Assembly (NCBI GenBank): GCA_022842785.1
Contig: JALHOW010000003.1
Location: 124,001 to 188,000 of the forward strand
Length of the DNA stretch: 64,000 bases
Direction of reading: 5' to 3'
Origin: Hyphomicrobiaceae bacterium
GTDB taxonomy: Bacteria; Pseudomonadota; Alphaproteobacteria; Rhizobiales; Hyphomicrobiaceae
Shown: in pieces, positions 1 through 8,544 of the stretch
Layout of the letters: every line of letters starts with the position of its first letter
Numbering within the stretch: the first letter of the stretch is position 1
The notes under the pieces: model-generated
What the model was told of the DNA's origin: nothing
Databases searched by the model: none
What the model saw: only the letters and a program-made list of their open reading frames with translations
Program-made: the position numbers and the translations under genes

Positions 1-413
1 TTCGGCTCGCTCATGCCGATCGCGAAACAGCACTCGCCGCGGCAGATAGCGGGGAGCACCTTCATCTTGACGTGCTCGGGCGCGTACTTCAGCAGGATCG
101 GCCCGCTCTGGCGATCGGCAACGAAGTGCAGCCGCGTCGGCGCGTTGGCGACGCGCAGCTCCTCGGTCACGACATAGCGCTCGAGGAACGTGCGCTCCTG
201 ACCGCCGTACTGCTTCGGCCAGGTCATACCGAGCCAACCCTTCGCGCCGACCTTGCGGCTGAATTCGCGGCTGAAGCTGTCGCCGCCCGTGGCCCCGGTT
301 GGCTTGATGTGACCAGCGTCGGTCTCCTCGGCGATGAATGCGCGTACTTCCTCGCGCAGTTTCTCGCACTCGGGAGGAAGGCGGAGCTGATCGAACTGGA
401 TTGCGGCGGTCAT
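1..413 (-). CDS. Acyl-CoA dehydrogenase, N-terminal part (cut by window edge)
   Basis: Reading the minus strand from an ATG at 413 gives an open frame of 137 codons that runs off the window. The product has the alpha-helical N-terminal domain of acyl-CoA dehydrogenases (LPPECEKLREEVRAFIAEE near the start, then KGWLGMTWPKQYGGQ). It stops in the FAIGMSEP motif that precedes the flavin- and substrate-binding middle domain. These FAD enzymes introduce the alpha,beta double bond in acyl-CoA. It lies 30 nt downstream of a second acyl-CoA dehydrogenase gene on the same strand, so the two are probably co-transcribed and may form one heteromeric enzyme. The substrate cannot be deduced. Confidence 0.9.
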   Translation of the reverse strand, partial: MTAAIQFDQLRLPPECEKLREEVRAFIAEETDAGHIKPTGATGGDSFSREFSRKVGAKGWLGMTWPKQYGGQERTFLERYVVTEELRVANAPTRLHFVADRQSGPILLKYAPEHVKMKVLPAICRGECCFAIGMSEP

Positions 414-443
414 GATTGAAGTCCGTCAGTCAGAGGGCCGGGA

Positions 444-1505
444 TCAGCGTGAGGCGACCAGCGGCCAGAGTTCATCTGCACCCTTGGAGGCAACCATGCG
501 TCCGAGCCGTACGGCCCAGTCGCTCTCGTTGCCGAAGTCGTCACGCCACGACCACAGCCGCAGCGTGAAGCGGTGCAGGATGTGCTCTTTCGTGAAGCCG
601 ATGGCGCCATGCACCTGATGACCGATCGAGGCGCCCTCGGTCGCGGCTTCCGAGACGCGGATTTTTGCGCCTGCCGCTTCCAGGAAGAAGCGATCGTCGG
701 TTATGCCATTAGCGAACGTATCTGCCGCCGAACCCGCGGCCGCAACAGCCGCCGCCGTCTCGCCCGCGAGGCGCGCGAGATTGTGCTGCACGGCCTGGAA
801 TTTCGAGATGGGCTTCTCGAAGGCTATGCGTTCGCCGGAATAACGCGTCGTGATGGAGAGGACCGTTTCGAGTGCGCCCGCCATCTGGTTTGCGCGCACG
901 GTCGCGCCGAGAAGCATGAGCCGATGGCGATCGAGCCCTGCCGGCGCTGAAGCATGCGCCACGGCCTTCACCTTGTCGAACGAAAGCTCGACGCTCGAGT
1001 CTCCAGCAAGATTGCTGCCCTCGCCTGCGCGGATATCTGCGAGTTTGACGAGCGCGACGACAGGACCAGATGGCCCGTCAGCAAGCACGGCAACGTGCCC
1101 GGCGCTTTTGCCGAAGGGGACATTGCGCGCCTTGCCGCTCAACGTGCCTGCGGCGTCGATCTTGAGTTGATCGGACCAGCGCGAGGGCGCGACGGTCATT
1201 GGACCAGCTGGTGAGTTGAGCCCTGCTTCAGAGAGCAGCCAACCAGCGATCAGTGTTTCCGCAAGCGGTACAGTCGCGGCGAAGCGGCCGGCAACTTTCA
1301 CCACCTCGAAGCCGTCTGCCAATGAGGCCCCCGCGCCGCCCAGTGTATCGGGCACCCAGGCGAGCGTCAGTCCACTCTCCTCGAGCGAGGCCCAAAGCGG
1401 CCCCTGCCATGCTTCGTCCTTGGCTTGATTGACGGTCTGAGGATCAGCAAGATCCTCGAATATGCGCGCGGCCGTCTCCGCGACGATGGCGCTCGTCTCG
1501 CTCAC
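444..1505 (-). CDS. Acyl-CoA dehydrogenase, short subunit (353 aa)
   Basis: At 353 residues this is shorter than the usual 380-400 aa enzyme. The C-terminal half carries family landmarks: RYSGERIAFEKPISKFQAVQ, then HQVHGAIGFTKEHILHRFT and LRLWSWRDDFG. The N-terminal half is divergent. Such short members often pair with a full-length partner encoded next to them, as in the heterotetrameric alpha2beta2 dehydrogenases of sterol and bile-acid side-chain breakdown; the partner here would be the partial gene at 1-413. The start is a GTG at 1505 (MSETSAI). Whether this subunit keeps its own catalytic base is not clear from inspection. Confidence 0.88.
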   Translation of the reverse strand: MSETSAIVAETAARIFEDLADPQTVNQAKDEAWQGPLWASLEESGLTLAWVPDTLGGAGASLADGFEVVKVAGRFAATVPLAETLIAGWLLSEAGLNSPAGPMTVAPSRWSDQLKIDAAGTLSGKARNVPFGKSAGHVAVLADGPSGPVVALVKLADIRAGEGSNLAGDSSVELSFDKVKAVAHASAPAGLDRHRLMLLGATVRANQMAGALETVLSITTRYSGERIAFEKPISKFQAVQHNLARLAGETAAAVAAAGSAADTFANGITDDRFFLEAAGAKIRVSEAATEGASIGHQVHGAIGFTKEHILHRFTLRLWSWRDDFGNESDWAVRLGRMVASKGADELWPLVASR

Positions 1506-1671
1506 TTGCGCTCCCCAAGGGACAGCTTGGCTTACTCATCGCGCACCTGTCCCCGCGCACGATGACTTTGTCCGGACTTACGGTTTGGCACCTTCCGGGC
1601 ATTCTTGGCAAGAGCGGCGCGCAAAATTTCGTACGTGGGCAGCGCATAGCGCGGTGCGTCCGATGGCCGCT

Positions 1672-3204
1672 TCACCACTCGGGCGGCGACCAGTCCACTT
1701 CCTCGTCAAGAGGATAAGAGGGGCGCGGGATGCGCTGCCACTGGCGGCGCTCGAGGACCGGCGAGGTGAGGCCCTCTGTATCGACTTCGTAGACGTTCTC
1801 GGGCGGAAACCACGGAATGAAGCCCGAGCGGAAGTGGCCTCGCGACTTGACCACGACCGTCGACGCTTTGCCGATGTCGAGGCCGAACATCTCGAAGAAC
1901 ATCGGATCCGCCGTCTGCATGCGGTCGGAGATGACGATGGCCGTAACACCGCCGATCTTGAGCGCAGCGGATGGCCCGAGGTGCATGGTGCGGCCCTGCG
2001 CATAGCCGAGCCGCCCGACAATCGTGCCATCGTGGAGGCCGATTACTTCCGCATCGGCCTCGAAGGGTGCATCACAGGGCAGGCCAGGATGGCTGTTGAA
2101 GCGAGCCTTGATACGCCCGCCAATACCCGCATCGTGTGCGATCTTCGCGAGCGGCGGATCGAAGAAGCTGCCGACGAGCACATTCTCCGCTCCGGCCCAC
2201 ACCAGCGCCGAGAGCAGTTCCGTCGTGCGTCCCGTACCGCCACCGCCTGGATTGTCGCCCGAGTCCGAATAGATGACGGGCGGCCGGTTCGTCTTGAGCG
2301 CGAGCTGCACGCCCTCCGAAAGCGGCGTCAGCTTTTTCCTGAAGCGCGCACGATTGTTCCAGCCGAGTTCGGCAATCTCGCGGGCGAGCATCTGTGCGCG
2401 CGCAACATCGCGCCGCGCCGTGACGATGATGCCGACGCCGTTCTTCTCGCTGTCGGAGAAGACGAAGCCGCCGAAGATCGAGACATTGAGGATGTCGCCG
2501 GCGAGTTCGGCGCGCCGCCGCGTGCCATAGTCGATCATATCGCCATAAGGCCCGCTGGCGGTCAGCAGGTTCACCGAGGCCGGTGTCAGCGGCAGGCGTA
2601 TGAAGGCCGACTTGGGATCGGCGAGACCTGCAAGCATGAGGCGGAGCGAAAGCGCCGCTTCCTCACCACGCTCCATGTAGTCCACGTGCGGGTTCGTGCG
2701 GTAGCCGACGATGAGATCGCTCTCATCCACCATGCGCTCGGAGATATTGCCATGCAGGTCGAGCGTCACGACAACGCGCGCCTTGGGTCCGGCGACTTCG
2801 CGCGCGAGCGCAATCAACTCGCCATCGGGATCATCGCGGTTGGTCGCAATCATGGCGCCGTGATTGGCGACATACACGGCGTCGAGATGACCCGCCTCTG
2901 CGAGGCCTTCGCGGCAGATCGCGAGGTACTTGTCCATGAGCGCGCCGTCGACCGGCCCGTGCGGATGACAGCCCGCGAGCAGGATGGGCACCGGCTCCCA
3001 GGGTCCGGTCGCATCCATGGTCTTCACGAAAGCTGCAGCCTCCCCCATGATCGAGGGATTGGGATGACGCGCGGCCGTGAGGATCGCATCGCCCTCGAGC
3101 TGATAGAAATCCCGGAAGTCCTGCTCATGGGCGACAGGCGCCTGTCGATTGCTCTCGAGCCAGACACCGATGATGGCAACGCGGGGCGGGACAGTCTCGG
3201 TCAT
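1672..3204 (-). CDS. M81 family metallopeptidase, MlrC (microcystinase C)-like
   Basis: The 510-aa product matches the MlrC family over its length: N-terminal RVAIIGVWLESNRQAP, putative metal ligands in YVANHGAMIATN and VTLDLHGNISERM, the loop YSDSGDNPGGGGTG, and the C-terminal MlrC domain (SGFIPWFPPENVYEVDTEG). The founding member MlrC hydrolyses linearised microcystin fragments in Sphingomonas; most homologues have unknown peptide or amide substrates. The ATG at 3204 lies 48 nt behind glpD on the same strand, suggesting a transcriptional unit. No signal peptide is visible, so a cytoplasmic enzyme is likely. The family call is firm; the substrate is unknown. Confidence 0.93.
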   Translation of the reverse strand: MTETVPPRVAIIGVWLESNRQAPVAHEQDFRDFYQLEGDAILTAARHPNPSIMGEAAAFVKTMDATGPWEPVPILLAGCHPHGPVDGALMDKYLAICREGLAEAGHLDAVYVANHGAMIATNRDDPDGELIALAREVAGPKARVVVTLDLHGNISERMVDESDLIVGYRTNPHVDYMERGEEAALSLRLMLAGLADPKSAFIRLPLTPASVNLLTASGPYGDMIDYGTRRRAELAGDILNVSIFGGFVFSDSEKNGVGIIVTARRDVARAQMLAREIAELGWNNRARFRKKLTPLSEGVQLALKTNRPPVIYSDSGDNPGGGGTGRTTELLSALVWAGAENVLVGSFFDPPLAKIAHDAGIGGRIKARFNSHPGLPCDAPFEADAEVIGLHDGTIVGRLGYAQGRTMHLGPSAALKIGGVTAIVISDRMQTADPMFFEMFGLDIGKASTVVVKSRGHFRSGFIPWFPPENVYEVDTEGLTSPVLERRQWQRIPRPSYPLDEEVDWSPPEW

Positions 3205-3252
3205 ACGCGGAACACTCTCTCAGCTTCTTGTTGATGGATCAGATTGGAGCCT

Positions 3253-4857
3253 TCAGAGCAGCGCCGCAATGGCCTCTGTGACGCGCGTGCGCTCCTCCGC
3301 GCTCAGATGAAGCCCCGCCTTGGTCCGCCGCCAGAGAATATCCTCGGCGCTCGCAGCCCACTCACGCTCCTTGAGATAGACGACCTCGCGCTCAGTCAGG
3401 CTCGGGCCCAGCAGGTGCCCCATGTCCGTGAGGCTTTTTGCGTCGCCGAGCACGGCCGGTACGTGGGCGCCGTGCCGCCGCGCAAGTCGCAAGAGATAGG
3501 CGCGATCGAAGCCCGGATGCTCCTGCACGAGGCGCCCGACAAATCGCGAAAAGGCGGCGACGGGATCCGTGACGAGAGAGCCGCTGCCGTCGAGATCGCC
3601 GCCGGGGAGCGGCACGCCGGCTGTCCATGCCGGGCCCATGCCGGCCAGATGCGGCGCGAGGCGCTCGAGCGCTTCCTCCGCGAGCCGCCGGTAGGTCGTG
3701 ACCTTGCCGCCCATGACCGTCAACAGCGGCGGCGCGCCGGCCTGTGCCGAAAGCTCCAGATGATAGTCGCGCGTGACAGCCGACGGATTGGCCGACTGGT
3801 CGTCATAGAGCGGGCGCACACCGGCGTAGGTCCACACGACCTCCTGCCGCCGCAACGGCACGCGAAAGAACCGACTTGCGAGATCCAGGAGATAGGCAAT
3901 CTCGCCTTCGTCGATCGCAACTGCGCCGGGCTCGCCGGTATAGGCGACATCGGTGGTGCCGATGAGCGTGAAGTGCTCCTCGTAGGGCAGCGCGAAGACG
4001 ACCCGGCCATCGCTGTTCTGCATCAGATAAGCGTCATCGGCGCCCACGATGCGCGGCACGACGAGATGACTGCCCTTAATGAGACGCAAGCGCGGCGCCT
4101 CACTCCCGGCAATGGCGCCGCCGACCTTCTCCACCCATGGGCCCGCGGCATTGACGAGGGCTCGCGCGCGCACTTCGCGATCCTGCCCGCTGCCGCGCAC
4201 CATGAGCCGCCAAAGCGCACCTTCGGCACGCACGGCCGTGACCTCGTGGCGCGGAAGGATCTCGGCTCCGCGTTCGGCTGCTGCCTGTGCATTGAGGATG
4301 ACGAGCCGGGCATCGTCCACCCAGCAATCCCAGTAGGCAAAGCCGCGCGTGAGTTCGGGTTTGAGCGGCCGTCCGACCGGATCGCGCGTGAGATCGAGCG
4401 CCGCCGATCCCGGCACGGCCTTGCGCCGGTAGAGGTGGTCATAGAGGAAGAGGCCCGCGCGCAGCATCCAGCGCGGCCGCTGGCCCGGCATATGCGGCAG
4501 CACAAACCGCAACGGCCAGATGATATGGGGCGCCTTCGCGAGCAACACTTCGCGCTCACCGAGCGCCTCGCGGACGAGGCGGAAGGCATAGTGCTCGAGA
4601 TAACGCAAGCCGCCGTGCACGAGCTTGGAACTCGCCGAGCTCGTCGCGCCGCCGAGATCCGCCTTTTCGGCGAGGAGAACGGTCAGCCCGCGACCGGCAG
4701 CATCCGCGGCAATACCGCAGCCGTTCACCCCGCCGCCGATGATCGCCAGATCGTATGCATCCGGAGGTCGCACGCGTTGGCCGCCTGTGGCTCGGGCTGA
4801 GGCTGTGGCTCTGGCCGCCCGCCGCGCCCGGCGCCGCACGGGCCGGGCCATCGTCAT
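3253..4857 (-). CDS. glpD: Aerobic glycerol-3-phosphate dehydrogenase
   Basis: FAD-dependent enzyme oxidising sn-glycerol 3-phosphate to dihydroxyacetone phosphate and passing electrons to quinone at the inner membrane. Visible marks are the Rossmann motif DLAIIGGGVNGCGIAADAAG, the GlpD signature SSKLVHGGLRYLEHY, GTTDVAYTGEPGAV, YAGVRPLYDD, GGKVTTYRRLAEEALE, and a C-terminal helical domain ending near EDILWRRTKAGLHLS. About 500 aa from the FAD motif to the end matches the family. The start is uncertain: the frame opens at 4953, but residues before the FAD motif are Arg/Ala-rich and unlike GlpD; ATGs at 4857 and 4851 still leave about 30 such residues. No strong ribosome binding site settles it. 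Confidence 0.93.
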   Translation of the reverse strand: MTMARPVRRRARRAARATASARATGGQRVRPPDAYDLAIIGGGVNGCGIAADAAGRGLTVLLAEKADLGGATSSASSKLVHGGLRYLEHYAFRLVREALGEREVLLAKAPHIIWPLRFVLPHMPGQRPRWMLRAGLFLYDHLYRRKAVPGSAALDLTRDPVGRPLKPELTRGFAYWDCWVDDARLVILNAQAAAERGAEILPRHEVTAVRAEGALWRLMVRGSGQDREVRARALVNAAGPWVEKVGGAIAGSEAPRLRLIKGSHLVVPRIVGADDAYLMQNSDGRVVFALPYEEHFTLIGTTDVAYTGEPGAVAIDEGEIAYLLDLASRFFRVPLRRQEVVWTYAGVRPLYDDQSANPSAVTRDYHLELSAQAGAPPLLTVMGGKVTTYRRLAEEALERLAPHLAGMGPAWTAGVPLPGGDLDGSGSLVTDPVAAFSRFVGRLVQEHPGFDRAYLLRLARRHGAHVPAVLGDAKSLTDMGHLLGPSLTEREVVYLKEREWAASAEDILWRRTKAGLHLSAEERTRVTEAIAALL

Positions 4858-4979
4858 CGGGCGACAGCATTCACTGGATGGCTGTACCCCAACAGTGGTC
4901 GCGTCGGCTAGTCCGTTGAGCCGCCCGTTTGCCGACTGATGGCTGCAATGCAACAGCCGCAGGCCATTGAAGCGTCCTT

Positions 4980-5032
4980 GGACTTGAAATTCACTCCCCG
5001 CCTAGCCGCGCAACGAGGTGAATTTCAAGTCC
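4980..5032. repeat. Perfect 15-bp inverted repeat between glpD and tadC
   Basis: GGACTTGAAATTCAC (4980-4994) is mirrored exactly by GTGAATTTCAAGTCC (5018-5032) around a 23-nt spacer. It lies 6 nt beyond the tadC stop and upstream of glpD, both minus-strand genes. No T-run follows on either strand, so it is not a classical intrinsic terminator. It could be a stem-loop ending the pilus transcript, an operator for glpD, or a dispersed repeat. Confidence 0.75.
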
Positions 5033-5038
5033 GTTGCT

Positions 5039-6010
5039 TTAGTTCCACTTCATGACCTGGATGGCCGCCGGGCCAAGGATGACGATGAAGAGAACGGGCA
5101 GGAAGAACACGATCATGGGCACGGTCAGCTTGGGCGGCAGGGCCGCAGCCTTGCGCTCGGCTTCCGACATGCGCATATCGCGGTTTTCCTTGGCCATGAC
5201 GCGCAAGGCCTGGCCGACGGGCGTACCATAGCGCTCGGCCTGGATGAGGGCGGTGGCGACGGCCTTGATGCCGGCGATGCCCGTGCGCTTGCCGAGGTTC
5301 TCGAAGGCAATGCGGCGGTCCTGCAGGTACGAAAGCTCGGCCGTCGTGAGACTGAACTCCTCGGCGAGCTCAAGCGACTGGCTGGACACCTCCTTGGAGA
5401 CCTTGCCGAAAGCCGCCTCGATCGACATGCCGGCCTGGACGCAGATCAGCAGCATGTCGAGCGCGTCGGGGAAGGCCTGGGTGATCGAAGCCTGCCGCTT
5501 CTGGACGAGGTTCTTGAGGAACACGTTCGGCAGATAGAAACCAGCGTAGCCAGCGGCGATCGCCATGCCGAACTTGGCGATCGGCGGATGCTGCAGGTTG
5601 GCAATGCCGAAGAGATAGATGAGCGCCACGATGGTGACGATGATCGGCATGACGAGGCGGAAGAACATGTAGGCGACCAGCGGCGCCTGGCCACGCAGAC
5701 CCGCCATCTTGAGCAGGTCGCGCACCTCGTCGGTGTCGAAGGCCTTGCGCAGATTGAGCCGGTTCACAATCTGCTGCATGAAGCCCTTCGGCGTCTGCCG
5801 CAGGCGACCCTGGCCCTCCTTGTTGAACTCCGCCATGCGGGCGGCGCGCATCTTGTCGCGTTCCGTCGCCATGGACTTCATGCGGAATGCCATGCGGTCG
5901 CGCGATATAAGCGGCATGGCGACCGTCAGCACCGTCGCAAAGGTCGCGGCGGCGGCGAGGATCATCACCAGCAGCTGCGGGTTCATGAAGGCTTCGACGA
6001 AATCGACCAT
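5039..6010 (-). CDS. tadC: Flp/Tad pilus assembly inner-membrane protein TadC
   Basis: About 323 aa with a type II secretion F (T2SSF) domain: the segment SQSLELAEEFSLTTAELSYL through RTGIAGIKAVATALIQAERYG is the recognisable core, flanked by hydrophobic segments at the N terminus (LLVMILAAAATFATVLTV), in the middle and at the end (VPMIVFFLPVLFIVILGP). TadC pairs with TadB to form the inner-membrane platform on which the CpaF ATPase polymerises Flp pilin. The frame opens at 6034 with GTG, but the ATG at 6010 (MVDFVEAFMNPQ) has AGGAG and AAGGT upstream and is preferred. Last gene of the minus-strand cpa/tad operon, 55 nt after tadB. Confidence 0.95.
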   Translation of the reverse strand: MVDFVEAFMNPQLLVMILAAAATFATVLTVAMPLISRDRMAFRMKSMATERDKMRAARMAEFNKEGQGRLRQTPKGFMQQIVNRLNLRKAFDTDEVRDLLKMAGLRGQAPLVAYMFFRLVMPIIVTIVALIYLFGIANLQHPPIAKFGMAIAAGYAGFYLPNVFLKNLVQKRQASITQAFPDALDMLLICVQAGMSIEAAFGKVSKEVSSQSLELAEEFSLTTAELSYLQDRRIAFENLGKRTGIAGIKAVATALIQAERYGTPVGQALRVMAKENRDMRMSEAERKAAALPPKLTVPMIVFFLPVLFIVILGPAAIQVMKWN

Positions 6011-6065
6011 GGTACCTTGTCTCCTCCCGCGCACAGCGGTCCCTTGAACCCGCGCGCGGCTCGGC

Positions 6066-7064
6066 TCAGTACTTGAAGTTGATCATCTTCTTCATCACGA
6101 GAATGCCGCACAACATCCAGACCGCACCGCAGAGAAGCATGAAGTTCCCCATTTTTGCGGTGAAGAGGAGCTTGATGTAGCCGGGCGTCGATATGTAGAC
6201 CATTCCCATGACCGCGAAAGGCAAGCAGGCGAGCACGCCCGCCGACGCCTTGGCTTCCGCCGACAAAGCCTTGACCTTCGCCTGCATCCGCTTTCTGTCG
6301 CGCAGCACACCCGAAAGGTTTCCGAGCGCCTCCGAGAGGTTGCCGCCCGCCTGTGCCTGGATCGCGATGACGATCGCGAAGAAGTTGACCTCGGCAAGGG
6401 GCATCCGCGCCATCATGCGCTCGAAGCATTCGGAAAGCGGAATGCCGACGCGCTGCTGCTCAACCACCTCCTTGAATTCGTCCTTGATCGGAGACGGGCT
6501 CTCGCGCGCGATGATGTTGAGGCATTCATTGAGCGGCAGACCAGATTTGACGCCGCGCACGATGACGTCGATCGAGTTTGCGAACTCGTCGAGAAACTTG
6601 GACTGACGCCGCTTGATCATGCGGGCGACGAGCCACCTTGGCAGGCCTAGACCACCAACTAACATCGCCGCGACTGCAATCAGCGGGTTCATGCCAGGCA
6701 GCGAAACATAGGTCACCGCACCGGCAACTACGCCCGCCACCGCGCTGGCAATCCAGAAGGTGCGCGGCGTAATATCGAGGCCGGCGCGCTCGAGACGCAT
6801 TCGCATCGTCAGCTTTTCGCGCTGCTTCTGCTTTTGCTCGAGCTCCTTCAACGTGTCTGCGACCTGCCGGCGCCGATTACTCACCTGCTCCGCCTGCGCA
6901 TTGCGCACGGCGCGCTTCACCTTGTTCTCGGTGACGCCCTGCATACGCTTTTCCGCTTTCGAATCGCCCGAAAGCAGCGGATAGGCGAGGATATAGATCA
7001 TCGCCGCCGCGGAAATCGCCGCAAGCCCGACCAGCCCGAGCTGCATCATCTCAGCATCAAGCAT
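6066..7064 (-). CDS. tadB: Flp/Tad pilus assembly inner-membrane protein TadB
   Basis: About 332 aa, T2SSF family, partner of TadC in the pilus platform. Hydrophobic segments are LVGLAAISAAAMIYILAYPL near the N terminus, IASAVAGVVAGAVTYVSLPG in the middle and a C-terminal pair (LLFTAKMGNFMLLCGAVWML). The T2SSF core includes FLDEFANSIDVIVRGVKSGL and ALGNLSGVLRDRKRMQAKVK. I place the start at the ATG at 7064 ([10 protein letters not shown]), preceded by GGGAGAGG; this overlaps the end of cpaF by 8 nt, suggesting translational coupling. An in-frame upstream ATG at 7097 would give 343 aa but has no better binding site. Confidence 0.95.
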   Translation of the reverse strand: MLDAEMMQLGLVGLAAISAAAMIYILAYPLLSGDSKAEKRMQGVTENKVKRAVRNAQAEQVSNRRRQVADTLKELEQKQKQREKLTMRMRLERAGLDITPRTFWIASAVAGVVAGAVTYVSLPGMNPLIAVAAMLVGGLGLPRWLVARMIKRRQSKFLDEFANSIDVIVRGVKSGLPLNECLNIIARESPSPIKDEFKEVVEQQRVGIPLSECFERMMARMPLAEVNFFAIVIAIQAQAGGNLSEALGNLSGVLRDRKRMQAKVKALSAEAKASAGVLACLPFAVMGMVYISTPGYIKLLFTAKMGNFMLLCGAVWMLCGILVMKKMINFKY

Positions 7065-8532
7065 CGGCCTCTCCCATCGTCCGGCCCATGGCATCACGGA
7101 CTTCCGAATTCACGAGCGCCAGGGACAGTTTCTCGGTCTCGTTGTAGTATTCGGCGCGCTCCCAGAAGCGCGGGCGCGCGATGCCTGTCGAGCGATGGCG
7201 GCCAATGAGCTTGCCGTTGGCATCCTCACCCGTGATGTCGAACACGATGAGGTTCTGGAGGGTGACCACATCGCCTTCCATGCCCACCACCTCGGTGATG
7301 TGCGTGATCTTGCGCGATCCGTCACGCAGGCGCGATGCCTGGATGATGATGTCGATCGATCCGACGATCATCTCGCGGATCGTCTTGGTCGGCAGCGCGT
7401 AGCCGCCCATCATGATCATCGACTCGAGACGGCTGATGGCTTCGCGCGGGCTGTTGGAGTGGAGCGTGCCCATGGAGCCGTCATGGCCCGTATTCATCGC
7501 CTGCAGCAGGTCGAACGCCTCAGGTCCGCGAACCTCGCCGACGATGATCCGCTCTGGACGCATACGCAGGCAGTTCTTGACGAGATCACGCATCGTGATT
7601 TCGCCCTCGCCCTCCAGATTTGGCGGGCGCGTTTCGAGACGGACGACGTGGGGCTGCTGGAGCTGAAGCTCCGCCGAGTCCTCGCACGTGATGATACGTT
7701 CGTCGGAGTCGATCGAGCCGGTCATGCAGTTGAGCAGCGTCGTCTTACCCGAGCCGGTACCGCCGGAGATGAGGATGTTGCAGCGCACGCGGCCGATGAC
7801 CTCGAGGATGGCTTTCGCGTCGGGCGTGATGGAGCCGAACTGCACGAGCTGCTCGAGCTTCAGGCGGTCCTTCTTGAACTTACGAATAGTGAGCGCAGGA
7901 CCGTCGATCGAGAGCGGCGGCGCGATGACGTTGACACGGCTACCGTCGGGCAAGCGCGCGTCGCAGATCGGCGAGCTTTCGTCGACGCGTCGGCCAACCT
8001 GGCTGACGATGCGCTGGCAGATGTTCATGAGCTGCGCGTTGTCGGCGAAGCGCACGCCCGTCTTTTGAACCTTGCCATTGACCTCGATGAAGGTCGTGCC
8101 GGCACCGTTGACCATGATGTCGGCGATGTCGTCGCGGGCGAGAAGCGGCTCGAGCGGACCATAGCCGAGAACGTCGTTGCAGATGTCCTCGAGCAGCTCT
8201 TCCTGCTCGGCGATCGACATCACCACGTTCTTGAGCTGGATGATCTCGCCGACGATGTCGCGGATTTCCTCGCGCGCGGCGGCAGCCTCGAGTTTGGCGA
8301 GCTGCGTCAGGTCGATCGTGTCGATCAGTGCGTTGAAGACCGACGTCTTGACGTCATAATACTCCTCGGAGTGCCGGCGCGTCTGCTCGACCGGATCGAC
8401 GCGCGCCGGAGCCGCCGGCGTGGTGGCCACGGCCGTGCGTTGAGCATCGCCGCTAGGTGCTGGTGCACCCGGCGATGGCGATGCAGCCGGACGGCGCGGT
8501 GCAGAAGAATCGTTGGGACGCCTGCCGAACAT
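7057..8532 (-). CDS. cpaF: Tad pilus secretion ATPase CpaF/TadA
   Basis: About 491 aa, VirB11/GspE-type hexameric ATPase driving Flp pilin assembly. Walker A ([12 protein letters not shown]) lies near residue 260, followed by the Asp box region ([20 protein letters not shown]) and Walker B with the His box ([20 protein letters not shown], then [15 protein letters not shown]). A Pro/Ala-rich N-terminal stretch of about 45 residues precedes the conserved part. GTG at 8541 overlaps its own AAGGA site, so the ATG at 8532 (8 nt after AAGGAG) is the likely start. It lies 12 nt behind cpaE. Confidence 0.97.
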   Translation of the reverse strand: MFGRRPNDSSAPRRPAASPSPGAPAPSGDAQRTAVATTPAAPARVDPVEQTRRHSEEYYDVKTSVFNALIDTIDLTQLAKLEAAAAREEIRDIVGEIIQLKNVVMSIAEQEELLEDICNDVLGYGPLEPLLARDDIADIMVNGAGTTFIEVNGKVQKTGVRFADNAQLMNICQRIVSQVGRRVDESSPICDARLPDGSRVNVIAPPLSIDGPALTIRKFKKDRLKLEQLVQFGSITPDAKAILEVIGRVRCNILISGGTGSGKTTLLNCMTGSIDSDERIITCEDSAELQLQQPHVVRLETRPPNLEGEGEITMRDLVKNCLRMRPERIIVGEVRGPEAFDLLQAMNTGHDGSMGTLHSNSPREAISRLESMIMMGGYALPTKTIREMIVGSIDIIIQASRLRDGSRKITHITEVVGMEGDVVTLQNLIVFDITGEDANGKLIGRHRSTGIARPRFWERAEYYNETEKLSLALVNSEVRDAMGRTMGEADA

Positions 8533-8544
8533 GCCTGGCACTCC

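Noticed and set aside
1462-3234. Plus-strand open frame of 590 codons opposite the MlrC-like gene
   Set aside because: Antisense shadow of a well-conserved metallopeptidase; no start context or recognisable product.
3244-4800. Plus-strand open frame of 518 codons opposite glpD
   Set aside because: Antisense shadow of glpD, with Arg/Glu-rich composition and no family features.
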